The notes beneath the pieces were generated by a model, which had not been told where the DNA came from, made no database searches, and saw only the letters and a list, made by a program, of their open reading frames with translations. Source: Selaginella moellendorffii (taxonomy: Eukaryota > Streptophyta > Lycopodiopsida > Selaginellales > Selaginellaceae). From it: DNA of 64,000 nt. Below are positions 20,051 through 32,331 of the stretch, piece after piece (positions within the stretch are counted from its first letter, which is position 1; the number at the start of each line of letters is the position of its first letter). The translations under genes were made by a program, and so were the position numbers. The stretch lies in assembly GCF_000143415.4 (NCBI RefSeq), contig NW_003314273.1:2144081-2208080 (forward strand), given 5' to 3'.

Positions 20051-22784
20051 TTAATACTTATTATACATCATACTTAATCATATTTATAATCTTTCACCAA
20101 CAGAGTTGGATATATCAAGGAGAATCTTTCTAAATTTTTATCTAATATTCTTAGTCTATAATTAATATACTTATCTTCTTTATGCCTAGGTCTTTTCATT
20201 TAGTAGTTAGCAATTACAACCTAAATATATTCACTTCCATAAATCCCTAAAGTGTTAAAATAAATTTTTAAAGCTTATATTTTTAGTGGAAATTAATATT
20301 TTATATTCATTATAACCACTTAAAATACATAGTGATGTATTTTAGTCTAAGTAACACCTTTGTTTTTCTCCATATGGCAAATAACATTTTTCATAATTTT
20401 TTTGATCTCTTCATTATTATTTATTTTGATGGTAATCTTATCTTCTGTAAACAACTAAAAAGAACCACTTGAGAGATAATTCATTAAAGTTTAAATATAA
20501 AAGGAAATGGCTCATAAAGAAGCATGCACCCCATTTTTAATCGGTTAAAGGTTTTAAGGAATTTGAGTAATATTGGGTTGAGTGATCTTTTGGGAAGTTC
20601 AAATTCAAAAATTTATATATAGTATTATGGGTTTAACTCTGTTAGTTAGTTAAGAAAATTACACCACATGTTAACGTTAACATTTATTGGTTGGTTAGGG
20701 AAGTCTAATTACAAAAATTTACTCAAATCTAACTCTATTAGTTGGTTAGGAAATTACATAATATATTGAGGTTGACATTTGGTAGTCTAGTATGCTCCAT
20801 CAAGGTGAGTGTCAAAAGAGTGGGACTCTTAGAAGAGCTGTAATTTTTAACTTCTCAAAATGTTTTTCTAATCAAAATTTGATAGAGTTTTTGTGTTATA
20901 TATTATTTCCTATATAATATCATCATAAATTTTATCAAGTTTTTCACCATTTTTAAGTGGCAACACCTAACTTCTGTTTGTGATGTTCTTATTTTGTAAA
21001 TTTTTATTAATGTTTCATTTGAGACTTCTCTAAAATTACTTTTGCTTTGATATGACTCATTATAAAGAAAGCCCTTTTATGTGGTCTTCTACTGTTTAGA
21101 CTTCTTTTGATCTATTAAAATTTACATTTACTTCTACTCCAATTCTCATATATTCAAATAATATAAAAATTTATTTTATTGAGGCAAATGCTTCACTCAA
21201 TTATTTTCCAATCTCATAAGTATATAACTATAAAAATCAATTATAATATTTTCAATAAAGAGTTACTTGTAATTATAAATCCTTTAAAACTTAGCATTAT
21301 TTCCTTGAAGGTTATCCTCATATGACCACTATCTATAGTAATTACAAAAACTTCCAATACTAATCTTTAGTATACATCCTTAATTAACATCAAACTCAAT
21401 AGTCCCAATCACCATTTTGTTTCTAGTTTATAATTATATATTGCATAGAGAATGTGAAAGTTAATACTCTTACTCAATATAATACTCTTGCATCCTCATA
21501 TGGAAAACTCTATATTTGACCTTCAACATCAAACTCTCCATATTCCTCTCATTTTTAAATCAATTTCTTTCACAATTATTTACTCCTTTTAATTAATCTT
21601 TCAAGACACAAACTGAAGCAACTCATACAACTAATCTATTTATTCAAAAATCTTGGTAATCAAATTTTTTTAGTACATCTTTAATCCAATATAGTGATTA
21701 TTGATTTCTACAATTTTTGGGATAGACTTTTTTATTAATATGCTCAATTATATATACTTGATGGCAAAATGTGATCATATGCTATCCAAAAATTCTAGCA
21801 GTAGGGCACTTTAGTGTTTGCAAAACATTAAAATAATCTAAAAATAGTTTCAGTGGCCCTATATGCATCATGTCGAAATACAATTGATAGTGAGCAACTG
21901 ATTGAATTTATTTACAAGAAGAGTTTTCATCTTCATGTATTGCTAGATAATATTATTAGTAATTAGGGCTTCAATTTATTTCCATCTTTTGACATTAGTT
22001 TCTTTCCTTCTTTTGAGTTAAAAGAAAATTATCAAATTCTCATTATCCTTAAACTGATGGGTAATTAAAGTGTCTTGACTAGTATCTTTGATACTTTATT
22101 TCCTATTAATAAAATAATTTTATTAACCTTCTTATTTTTTAATAATTCTTAACACTTTTCAATGCATCACTCTTCAAATCCCCATTAGTCATATTCATTT
22201 CTTTTAATAATTAATTTTACTGCTATTGCCTTGGATTCTCTTTATGAGGAAGTTCATCATTACATTTTTATACTCAATTTATTTATTACTATATTATTAA
22301 TTATTCTTCTTAACCTTTTTTTTCTTTAATTGGATCAAAGGTTTGATTTTTTTGTGGTTATTAAAAGACCATATATCCTTACAATAAACTGGATTATCAA
22401 TATCTGGGTCTTTTCACTATGCTTTAAGGTTAATTATCAACTCAATCTTCCTACATCTATGAGTATATATATACTATTCTATATTTTTTTTATTAAAACC
22501 TTATTATACACATTTTGATCCCACACATTTTGATCCCATTATTATATACTCTTTTTTATCCCACCACCACCACTTCTAGAGGTTATTAGTAGTGCCTAGG
22601 GTTTGAGGTTGTTGCCATCCTTGATCACAAACTTTATTACCTTAGCTTTCTCTTAGTGATTGTACTTAGAAGCATATTTTTCATTTTGCTCATGCTTTTA
22701 AATTTGTTATAATTTTCAATTAATGATATCCATTTAAACCTTGTACTACACCATTTTCGTTTTTTATATCAAAAGGGGATGGTG

Positions 22785-22890
22785 TTATATATTTGTCATT
22801 TCTCTATATTTATTGAGGAGTATATAAACTATTATTGACCATGGTGGGAATCGAACCTCAAACTTTTAATCATAGAATTTGACCTCAAGA
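22785..22890 (-). repeat. Dispersed repeat, copy 2, with a pol III B-box-like core
   Basis: On the minus strand the sequence reads GAGGTTCGATTCCCACC, matching the tRNA T-arm B box (GGTTCGANTCC). No convincing A box or cloverleaf was found, so it is not a tRNA gene. A tRNA-derived SINE fragment is the best guess. Confidence 0.35.
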
Positions 22891-25323
22891 TCTAGATTTT
22901 TAGATTAGTTTAGGGTTAGACCAAATTGGTTTTCAAAACCTCTATAAAAATGAGGTTTTAAGTATTTTATATTTAGAATGTTCAACATAAATCCATTTTT
23001 TGTATAATTTTTTTTTCTACACCTATAGTAATTTTATCATCTTTCCTTTTCTTTATGACAAACTCTTGACAACTAAATATAAATCTCTTGTGATTTTGTA
23101 CTACCAAATTTGATATTAAGGAGCATCCAATTGGAAGCATTTGACCACAATCAATGAATGTAAATTAAACTTTACTTATTTTAATCTTCATTTTTTTACA
23201 AAAATATCCCACCATACGTATAGTTATTACATTTTTTTAAAGATATATTCAGAAAAAATAGTAAAATTTTAAAATAACCTCATATAAAATCACAATATAA
23301 ATATATAGATTTCATCATGATAAAAAATTGTTAAAATAAATCAAAGATATCTATATTTTAGAATAAATATTCTAAGTATATATTAATACTTTTAGAATGA
23401 AACTGAGAGGAGTACAAAAGACTCAAGAGTATATAAAGAAGAAGAAAATGATATGAAAAGGGGCCTCCTATTAAAATATTATTTCACCCTTCCTTTATAA
23501 TGTCTCTCTTTTGTTTTTTCCGTTAACACACTTCTGCCAACTCTCTATCCTATCCATTACCTCCTACCACCCACCCAGTTGCACCGAACACACGCTCTAA
23601 TTTTTTTTAACATGGCCAATGCCTCTAACACTTAACTAAATTCATGTCCCTAAATTCTGTGTGCTAAATTTGTTCAAATGGCCTAATGAAATTTATGATG
23701 CTTATTAACCAAAAAGGTTTCATAATTTTTTCATAATCAAGCATAAGGGTAATACATCAATCTCTAGAGGTAAATAATCAAATTAGCTTCAAGATGTAAG
23801 AATTCCATGAAAATGACTTTTTTTATGTGGATAAATTATATTGGAATTTGTTTATATCAAAGGAAACTAAATCTCTTATTTCTAGATAGTGAGAGGAGAA
23901 GAGGTGATGGGGTAGATTTTTGGAAATTTTCCAATAAAAGATATTGAAATGACCTTTTTATCATTAATCAGGTATTTTATTTAATAATAAAATTTAATTA
24001 CTAACTTCTGAACATGTGTATTAGTGTGAATATTTAAACAATATGCTCATAAATTTTTATCATTCTCACTGAATTTACATTCACGTCAGAACCTAGAAGT
24101 AGATCAAGTCAGAATTTTAATAGGGTTGCTTTTACAATTTTTGGTCAAACAATTTTATAAATGGCTTTATTAGTGTAGATTTATATTATTATAGAGAGCA
24201 TTGTGATAAGAATGGGATTCCTTGTCATTATCAACTTGATCCAACTGAAGGAAAATTATTATTTCCTCAGAAGCTTTCAGTAAATATTCAACAAGGTGAT
24301 TTATATAAATTAAACATCAAATTAGATTTAGAATAAATATATATAGATTGTGGAAAGAAAAAAAATCCTCAAATGAACTTTATTGTTGAAATGACTTTCT
24401 AACTATGTAGAATATAAAAAATTAAAATATGAAGTACCAACTTACAAACTTACAAAGTGTATATATTTGGAAGAACACAAATCCTGAAAAAGTATTTTTC
24501 TGTCAAAAAGGTGATATAGATAAAAATTCATTTGCTAACTGTCTCTTCCCATTCATTTTGAAAATACTTGATAAAAGCACATTTATTTAGAAATTCCATC
24601 CATAAAATATTTGATAAATTACCTAATCTCAACTTATGGTTTGTTCTTGAATTTTTTCTCATAGCCAAACAATTTGATTGTGGCATTCCATGAGCTATAC
24701 TCTCGTTGAAAAAACATTATGCTCACAATTAAATAATAGATTAAGCACTTCACCAATTTACTGCCAAGGTTCTGATTTATTAGTTATTGAAATCATGAAT
24801 ACTAAAAGTTAATTTATAGTGCAATTATTAAAACAAGAAACATTAACAACTCCCATGTAAAATTTGATAAAGATGATACTTACAAATATTAATATACAGC
24901 CCTCTTCAAATCCAACTATATGTTGTGTGTTATACTTGCAATGCATTCAATTTAATGAAATTTGGCTAAATGTTAAACCAGTCCCCTCATAGAACAAATT
25001 TAAAGCAAGTGTTGACATTTTATTTAGAGTTTTAAGATCCACTGGCCATGTTGAAAAAAAATTAAGCATGCAGGCAGGTGAGAGACTGCAGGTTAATGTC
25101 AGGGATTAAACGATTATCAACTGCAACGCAATAAACGATTGCCAGCTGGAATGCAATAATTAGTTGCTAGTGAAGAATCTTCATTGTTTAAAAGAAACTT
25201 ATCTTTTTCATAAGAAAGGGAAAAACAATTAAGGTTTAAAAAGCTTGCCGCTATTCAAACTTCCATAACCTAATTTTGTTCTATCCATGTAAAATAATCT
25301 TATGTTGTGGAACAGTCATTATC

Positions 25324-27930
25324 CTAGTCTCTTCCAGGAGGACTATGAAACGATTTCCTGGACTCCGCCACAAACCATGGCCGATCTTTGACAGGCTTCT
25401 TCGACTCCTCCACAACGCTGGCAGATTGAGCGCTGCAAATCGATCCCAGCAGTGTCGGGCATGGCCCTTGTTGTTCCGCTCGCATACTAGCATTTGGGGG
25501 AGAACCTCCGGCTGGCCTTCGTAGATTTGGCGACAAGGACGACGAAGGCGAGGAGCCGGGTGATGCAAACGGAGTAGCAAACGGCGTGCTAGTCGACACT
25601 CGATTCTGGAACGAGATCGTGTGAATCTTCCGAGCTGTTGGTAACGCTGCGTTTGTTTTTGATCCCAGTTGGCTTCCGCTGCTGTCTTGGTTCCTCTTTG
25701 TCATGTCCGCTATGTACAGCACGTCGTCAATCCGAGAGAGAATGCTGTATGCCAGACTCTCCAAAACTCTCGAGTAGCTCTCGAGAATTGCCTGGCCAAC
25801 ATCCTGTTGCAAACGAAGTAGGAGTAATTTATACAATCGGCTCCATAAAAGAAAGAACAGACCTTGTTGTACTGGATCTTGTTGACGTCCAACACTGTTT
25901 GTGGCAGTCCCGGAAATCTCTGCCTCAGGCATAGAAGAAGGCTGTCAGCTCTCTCGATCAACAACTGCCTTTTGTCTCCACACTCGGCCACCAAGTCCCT
26001 CACTTTCAACCATGAGTATCTCGAACTGCCGTTGCTTTTGCTTTTGCCTTCCTTGTGAGAGCCGGACGACTCCTTTTTTCTCCAGATGTGCAAAGCCGAC
26101 TGGATGCGGTTTGCAACCTCCAAAGCACTGTGCTCCGTGGACAAGTCTAGAGACGAGAGGAGTGCGTCTGGAGAAAAGTGTTCTTGCCTCAGACCATAGT
26201 ATATTGTATCTCCCAGATTCGCTCGCGCGCTCTACGACACACATGGAGCAATAAAATCTTTTGCGTCAAGTCGCTAAAGTTGAAAACACCAGGCACCAAA
26301 CCACCAACTATGATAAATGAAAGAAAAGAAAGAAGTTACCTTTGGAAGAGAGTCCCAGTAAACGTCGGGTACTTGCATCTCCGAAAGGACCTGCTCGTTG
26401 ATCGCCATGGCTGCCTTGAGGATCTGGTTCGTGCAATCCCGCTGATTCTGTAACGCCTTACGGGACTTCTCCGAGAGACCACCCGTAGGAATCTTCGGGA
26501 CCGGCAGCCACCACTTATCCTCCTCCCTCTTTGTAGCCACGGATTTTTGCTGCTGGTTCTTGGATGAAATATCTACCGACACTCCTTGGTCCACATACCA
26601 AAAGTCAGTCTCCTTGTAGCTGTCGAGTGCCTCCTGTGAGAGACAAAAGAAGTAGCGACCTGAACCATTTTTGTGAAACTCAATGTGACGAACAAACTGG
26701 GATCTTGATGAGTATGGCCGAGGATGACCTTACCAGTAGCATCGCGTCCAGCTTCCGAAGAGCTGGTAGATTGATATGAAGGTCCGAGCGCGGCCTGCTG
26801 ATCATGACCTTTACGAAAACAATGAGATAAACAACAATGCGTTAGTTTATATGATCCATCATAATGGCGACAAAAATCTGCACACGCACACTCACCTCTA
26901 GACTGGTACCATCTGTGACGCTGTGAAAAGATGGAACGAACTCCACAATGTGATCGCAGACCGAGAGAATCCAATTCATCTCTCTTTGCCAAAGTAACTT
27001 ACGTTCATGGGACAAAGGCTCCAATCTCCAAAGCTCGCCAAACACCGAAGCTATAGAAGAGAGAAGAATTAAAACTTACACAAGGAAAAATAAAAGAAAG
27101 AAACGAGGAACACACACGTACCAGCGAGATTGGTGAGCGCATTGGAGATTGCCAGAGCCGTGCAAACTCCTTTGCCACTGCCGGACATGTCCTCTCCAAG
27201 AAGTAGCTTGGAGAATCGTTCTTTCATCATCTCAATCTCTTTGAAAGAAGGAAAAATAGAAGAAAGAACCATCAGAAAAAACGTAGAAGAGATTCTCGGG
27301 AGAGAAAGCAACCGATCGAGATCACATACCTGGCGTTTTATTCTTCGCCATCGCGGCAGATCTTCCATCGCTCCATCCGACGTTGCTGCTCTCGGCGGAT
27401 CTCGGCGAGGAGGGCATCACGACCGCGGCGGTGCCGAAATATCCGAGCTCCTCGCGAGAATTCGGCACCGGCGAGAGCTTGAGATGGCTGCGCTGGTGGC
27501 GGCCGAGCGGCCAGCCTAGCGGCGAGCGCTCATCGTCGTCGGAGCTGCTGACCTCGTTGCTGAGAATCTGGCGCTCGCAGATCAAATCGATGGGGCTGCC
27601 TGCCAGGTCGGCGTCGTAGCGATCATGCGAGCTCCGGCTCAATCCATCGATGCTGGTCGTGCAGCTCGCCCTGTCGATGCTGTGCTGCTCCTCGTAGCTG
27701 AAGATCGCGCTGTCGGATCGAATCAAGAGCCCCTTGGCCTTGTCCATGCCTGAAATCTCATCAATCTCATCAAATTCTTCCCTGTTGCTCCTCCAATTCA
27801 TCCATGCACCAGCTCCAATGCCGGCGATTCCACCCCAGCGATTCCAACGAGACGAGGAGAACAGAGCGTTAAGGGAGGAGAAAGAGCGGCCATGGCGGCA
27901 CCTATCACTGTTTACCACGTGGCGGCGCAT
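25324..27930 (-). CDS. RopGEF (PRONE-domain Rho-of-plants exchange factor)
   Basis: Seven exons: 27930 or 27747 to 27330, 27238-27122, 27050-26896, 26808-26734, 26633-26340, 26231-25863 and 25803-25324. All join in phase with GT-AG introns. The PRONE domain is unmistakable: [95 protein letters not shown] and [12 protein letters not shown]. The variable N- and C-terminal tails are serine-rich, as in the family. The ATG at 27747 gives 635 residues and an upstream in-frame ATG at 27930 gives 696; I cannot decide. The protein activates ROP GTPases at the plasma membrane, usually downstream of receptor kinases, to steer polar growth. Confidence 0.95.
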
Positions 27931-28083
27931 TCCATTCCGGAAAGAAAGACATCAAGGGGCCTACATCCAACGGCTGGGAGTTCGCAAATCTATGTAGAGT
28001 AAATAGCAAAAGTAAGAAAGTAATAAGTAATTATTCGATGCAAAAGTCTTTGATTTTATTTTAGGGTTCTAAGGAGGAAGGCG

Positions 28084-29495
28084 ATGGCGCCCGTGGCGCC
28101 GCCTGCGTTCGAGGAGGCTGCGCACTGCGCTATCTGTGGCTGCGGCTTTGGCACATTCAAGCGCCGGGTAAGTCTGCTGGATTTCCTTGATTCTCGAGCT
28201 AGAAATTCGTAATTGATCGCATTTTCGTGCACAGCATCACTGTCGCGCTTGCGGGAGAACTCTGTGCAACGAGCACTCTTCGAATCAGATGGTAAGAGCT
28301 CGATCGCCACTTTTCCTCCATTGTTTGTTCTTTTCTGTGAATGACGATAAAAGTGTAGGCTCTTCCACAATTTGGCTTGCACGGGCCAGTGAGGGTCTGC
28401 AAGGATTGCTTCACAGCAGGCGACACGAGGCAAGCATTTTCTTTTGATTTTCTTCAAGTGTACGTTTGCTTGACGTTTCTCTACTTTTTAATCCAGTGTT
28501 CCAGCCTTAGAAGAGGGTGATGGAGTCGTTACAAGGGAGCCGTCTGAGAATGACTCGTTGGTGCCGGAGTTTTCTAGTCTCAATCTCAACGAGGCCACGG
28601 TACCAGCTACAGTTCCCGCCAATGAGTCGACTTCCACAGTTCCCACGTTTGAATGCAAGTGTGGAATGCCTCTTTGCATCTGCAGCGCTCCAGAACCAGA
28701 AGCACCAAAGGTATGTCTTTTTCCACAATGCTTTTGACGATTGCCTTATCGCGATAAGACCAGGTCTCGCCTCAAGTCTCACAATCAGCCAGTAGTTCCA
28801 GAAGCAAGAAAACGGCCACCACATCTCTTCCAACAAGGCAAGATCAACCTCGACCTTTGCCTGTGAAACAATCTCCAAGGTAACTTGAGGCAAGCTGGAG
28901 AAGTGCGACTAACCAATACTTATATCACAGCTTATTTTTCACGGGTGGACAAAGCGTCAAGGCCGAGGATCATGCCCCCTGTCGAAGTTACGATATCAGC
29001 GGCGAGGTATTTTAATAATATTGTACGTACTTTTTCCTTATGAATGTTTTATTCACTCAACTGTGATTGAAAGGGAATACGGGAGGCCATTAAGAACGGG
29101 GATGCAGGTGCTGTACAGAATCTCCTTTCCAAAGTAAGATGCCATTTCAATCTGATTTCTTGTTTGATAGTTTCAAAACTTGCAAGGGCGTGGATGCCAA
29201 ATACACGGATAAGCAAGGCATGTCACTGCTGCACTTGGTAATGCACGTTGTTTTTCTCAATTTTCTTCTTGACTTAACGACTTTTTTTCAGGCAGCCGTG
29301 TTTAACTTGACAGAGATAGCCTTCATGCTTTTGGACTCTGGAGCAGATGCCTATTCCAGAAACTTGCAGGGTACCAATGTACAATCTTTACTGTTAGCTA
29401 GCTGCCTAAAAACCGATCGTGCAGGAGAGACACCCTTGGACTGCGCGCAAACGACTTTACAACTAAAGCTCCTGGAAAAGCTCGCAAGAAGTTGA
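28084..29495 (+). CDS. FYVE zinc-finger protein with ankyrin repeats
   Basis: Ten short exons: 28084-28167, 28235-28291, 28359-28429, 28497-28710, 28764-28879, 28931-29006, 29074-29133, 29187-29237, 29292-29370 and 29425-29495, giving 292 residues. The N-terminus carries a FYVE finger: CAICGCGF, the ligand loop KRRHHCRACGRTLC and later VRVCKDC, expected to bind phosphatidylinositol 3-phosphate on endosomes. A serine/proline-rich linker has an extra cysteine cluster (FECKCGMPLCICS). The C-terminus has about two ankyrin repeats (GMSLLHLAAVFNLTEIAFML and LQGETPLDCA). Intron 3 is GC-AG, the only way to keep frame. The gene is divergent to RopGEF, with about 150 bp between their starts, so they may share a promoter. 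Confidence 0.9.
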
Positions 29496-29630
29496 AAGGC
29501 ATTTGATTTAAAAGAGAACAATCGTACGCCAGAGAAATAATAAGGTAGCTCTGTTTACCTCATTTCATCTTTCAACTTTTATTTGTGAAAAAGCCGGTGT
29601 TAGATCTACAAACTTTGCTTCTTCTACTGC

Positions 29631-31859
29631 CTAGGCGAATTCCAGAGGAAACCATCTGCTTTGGCTCCTCCAGAGCGATCGAATAACAGGAAGCAGTCCA
29701 AGCAGAGCTAGCTGGATCCGATCAGTGCTATTCACCTTGATCGATATCTGTCCGGTTCCTCGATTGTTGGCGTTGCCGCGCACCACCATCGCCGTTCCAC
29801 CCAAGTGGATTTGCGAGTGTAAGTTGATTCCATATGCAATATCCTTTGCTGTCCAGTTCATGACTGACAATCCCAGCGTGCAGTTTGTTCGATCCACGGG
29901 ATAGTCGGGCCCGACCACCGTCGCTTCCATGATCGCTCCGTAAGCTTTGTCACCCCGGGTGAGTGAAGTAGCCCCGCTCATCAGGATCTTTGCTCGCTTT
30001 CCTATCACCACCTTGTCTTCCAGTCTCACTCCGACCACCGCGTTCTCTCCGACCATTGTGACCCCCATTCCCGCCAGCGTCTTGTTACACTCGTGGTTCT
30101 TGAACGTCGTCCCTCCCCACAGGCTGTAGCAAACGTCCCTTCCCACCGTCTGGATGTCGAGCCCTCCGGTAGAAACTCTGTTGGGTCCGTGCTTGATTGC
30201 TGCTGAGCCATCGAAAGTTACGTGGTACTCTTTCTTGTCCATGACGATCTGTCCCGAGACTGACACTGGGATGTTCTTAGCGAGGTGGAAAGATCTGTCC
30301 AAGTTGGCGGAGTTGAACCCGTTCTCGTGATCCCACCGCGAGTCGAGCACCGGGCGGACATTCCAGGACGCATCATCGACGTAGCGGTACCGGTGGCTTG
30401 GATCGTCCGAGCTGAAGCTCGTCGGGAGCGCGAAGTCGGGGGAGATCCCGGGGGCCATGTCGCGGTGCTGCTGCTGCTCGTCCTCGCCGTCCTCCACGCC
30501 CCTGTTCTTCATCTCCCGCCACCTCCGGCACTGCGTCTTCCACAGCTTCCGCTTGAACAGCTTCTCCCGCAGCGCGAGCTCCTCGAAGTACGACTGCCGG
30601 TTGTCCTCGTCCAGAGCGTCCAGTTCGTCCTGGAGCAGCCGGCGGAAAGGTGGCAGCTGATCAAACTCGGCCTCTCCATCCTCGTCCTCGTCCGGATCCA
30701 CCTCGCCATACTCCTCCTCGTCCGGCTGCTGGACCTCGGATCGAGCCTGCAGCATCGACGCCAGCAGCACCGGCATTGGCGAGCCACTCCGCCGCTCGCA
30801 CAGCCTCGTCAGCGGCATGCTCTCCGGGAGCTTGAGGTACGTGTTGGCCTCGGCCAGGATCCGGGCCGAGAAGCACAGCAACAGGAGCTCGGGCCGCCAC
30901 ACCATCCCGTTTGGAAGAACTCTCTCGCCGGCTCGGTTGGTTCGACACGCCGGGTGGTTCTCGATGAGCGTCACCGGGTTGAGCAGCCGGGTATCGCCCA
31001 CGGCCGATCGGACAGTCTGCTGGAACATCCGGGTTCTCTGGCCAACGTAAGAATCATACCGTAGCGGAAAACCATCGGGTCCATCGGGTGGCGACGAAGC
31101 TCCGTGCGTCAAGACGATGATCGCGTTGAACCAGATGGCCGGGCCGAAGCGATCGCCAATGTAGCGCATGAGCGCCGCGTCCTTGCTCTGGGAATCCAAG
31201 CGATCCACGTAGAGGACAATGTCGGGTGGGTTCCTGCGAATGCAGCGCTTGATCGAGGCCACCACGCGCTCGTTGTAGCGCCGGTCGGCCATGCTCGCGG
31301 AGAGCCCCGGCGTGTCGATCACTCTCATCCGGATCCCCTTCATGGTTCCATCGATCACTTCCACCTTGTTGGTGCCGCTGGAGAAGGCGCTGGTGCTCGC
31401 CATGGGCTTGCCGAAGATGGAGTTGACGGTGGCGCTCTTGCCCACCCCGGATTTGCCCAGGAGCAAGACGGTGCAGCAGAAATCCAGCTCCTCGTCGCGC
31501 GAGGAGGCCTCCTCCTCCATCGCCACCGCGCAGGCCTTGTCGTAGCCGCTGGTGCTGTTGCGCATCTTGCCGCCCTTGAGCTGCTCCGCGAGGGCGAAGC
31601 GGTAGAGGACTTGCGCGGCAATGCCATTGTCCGCGGATTGGCCCAGGCGGTGGACGAGGCGCACGAACTTGACGCGGATGTCCTGGAGCTTCTCGCACAG
31701 GATCCTCGTCTTCTCTTCGGTGTTACCTTGCGTGATGGATCGGACGATGCCGGCGAGCTTGGACGTGACGGAGGAGGGCGCCTGGGAGACCGCTGCTGCC
31801 GATGCCGCCGCGGCTGGGGCGGACAATGGCGCTACCAGTGCCCTGTCCGCGGCCTCCAT
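29631..31859 (-). CDS. Toc159-class chloroplast import GTPase, short (Toc90-like)
   Basis: An intronless frame of 742 residues. The AIG1/Toc GTPase domain has G1 LLLGKSGVGKSATVNSIFG (residues 133-151), G3 DTPGL (182-186), and the VLTHGASSPPDG segment found at the G4 position of Toc GTPases. After an acidic stretch (EEEYGEVDPDEDEDGEAEFD) comes a membrane M domain rich in beta-strands, with the family block DASWNVRPVLDSRWDHENG. The long acidic A domain of Toc159/132/120 is absent, so the protein is closest in layout to Toc90 (about 790 residues). It would act as a preprotein receptor at the outer chloroplast membrane with Toc33/34 and Toc75. Its first 15 codons and upstream region are duplicated at 38170-38345. 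Confidence 0.93.
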   Translation of the reverse strand: MEAADRALVAPLSAPAAAASAAAVSQAPSSVTSKLAGIVRSITQGNTEEKTRILCEKLQDIRVKFVRLVHRLGQSADNGIAAQVLYRFALAEQLKGGKMRNSTSGYDKACAVAMEEEASSRDEELDFCCTVLLLGKSGVGKSATVNSIFGKPMASTSAFSSGTNKVEVIDGTMKGIRMRVIDTPGLSASMADRRYNERVVASIKRCIRRNPPDIVLYVDRLDSQSKDAALMRYIGDRFGPAIWFNAIIVLTHGASSPPDGPDGFPLRYDSYVGQRTRMFQQTVRSAVGDTRLLNPVTLIENHPACRTNRAGERVLPNGMVWRPELLLLCFSARILAEANTYLKLPESMPLTRLCERRSGSPMPVLLASMLQARSEVQQPDEEEYGEVDPDEDEDGEAEFDQLPPFRRLLQDELDALDEDNRQSYFEELALREKLFKRKLWKTQCRRWREMKNRGVEDGEDEQQQHRDMAPGISPDFALPTSFSSDDPSHRYRYVDDASWNVRPVLDSRWDHENGFNSANLDRSFHLAKNIPVSVSGQIVMDKKEYHVTFDGSAAIKHGPNRVSTGGLDIQTVGRDVCYSLWGGTTFKNHECNKTLAGMGVTMVGENAVVGVRLEDKVVIGKRAKILMSGATSLTRGDKAYGAIMEATVVGPDYPVDRTNCTLGLSVMNWTAKDIAYGINLHSQIHLGGTAMVVRGNANNRGTGQISIKVNSTDRIQLALLGLLPVIRSLWRSQSRWFPLEFA

Positions 31860-32302
31860 TGGATCCGGTGGGAGAGACCCGCTAGAACCCTAAAACATTG
31901 GTTCCTCGCATTGCCTGGGAAAATATCTCGCGGTGCTTTCCTCGCCACGTCTTGGATAAGGTAGATATTTTTATGAAGAATGTTAAATGGATTTACTTTT
32001 ATAATTATTCTAGTATATTCTGTAAGAGTTGAAAAACTGGAATAAACATGAAAAAATATTTTGGAATGCAAAAGTAACTTGTGCTAGAAAATAAGCCAAT
32101 CATACAAAAAAACACTTGCCATAGCTATAATTATATAAAACATGTTTAAGTAAATCCATTTTGAAATGGATTTACTTCTATAGTCATTCGAGCATATTCT
32201 GTAAGAGTTATAAACCCTATTTGTTGACCAACACAAACTTACGAAGATCCTTCCATCTGGTCCGAGCCTCACAAATTCAACTGGGATCTCGTGGATTTGA
32301 TT
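31860..32302. other. Upstream region of the Toc gene, with internal short repeats
   Basis: Contains two related blocks (AAATGGATTTACTTTTATAA near 31986 and a similar one near 32163), each followed by a TATTCTGTAAGAGTT phrase. No gene was recognised. Confidence 0.5.
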
Positions 32303-32331
32303 CCAACAACTGAAAGAAACACACAACATCA

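Larger units (their letters stand above)
19568..25323. other. AT-rich gene desert
   Basis: 5.7 kb with no coding region I can support. The only open frames are short and of simple composition. It contains low-complexity AT, short partial repeats (for instance the TTAGTTGGTTAGG phrases around 20640-20750) and the SINE-like pair listed separately. Worn transposon remnants are likely but not identifiable by eye. Confidence 0.6.

Noticed and set aside
21770-22000. Ty1/copia integrase-like remnant in the gene desert
   Set aside because: A few suggestive residues only; no consistent frame or motif order.
22785-22890. tRNA gene on the minus strand, from the GGTTCGATTCCC core
   Set aside because: No A box, anticodon arm or acceptor stem could be folded around it.
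30285-31064. Plus-strand open frame of 259 residues
   Set aside because: Also antisense to the Toc gene; Leu/Arg/Pro-biased with no motif.
31104-31964. Long plus-strand open frame of 286 residues
   Set aside because: Exact antisense shadow of the GC-rich Toc GTPase coding sequence; composition only, no domain.
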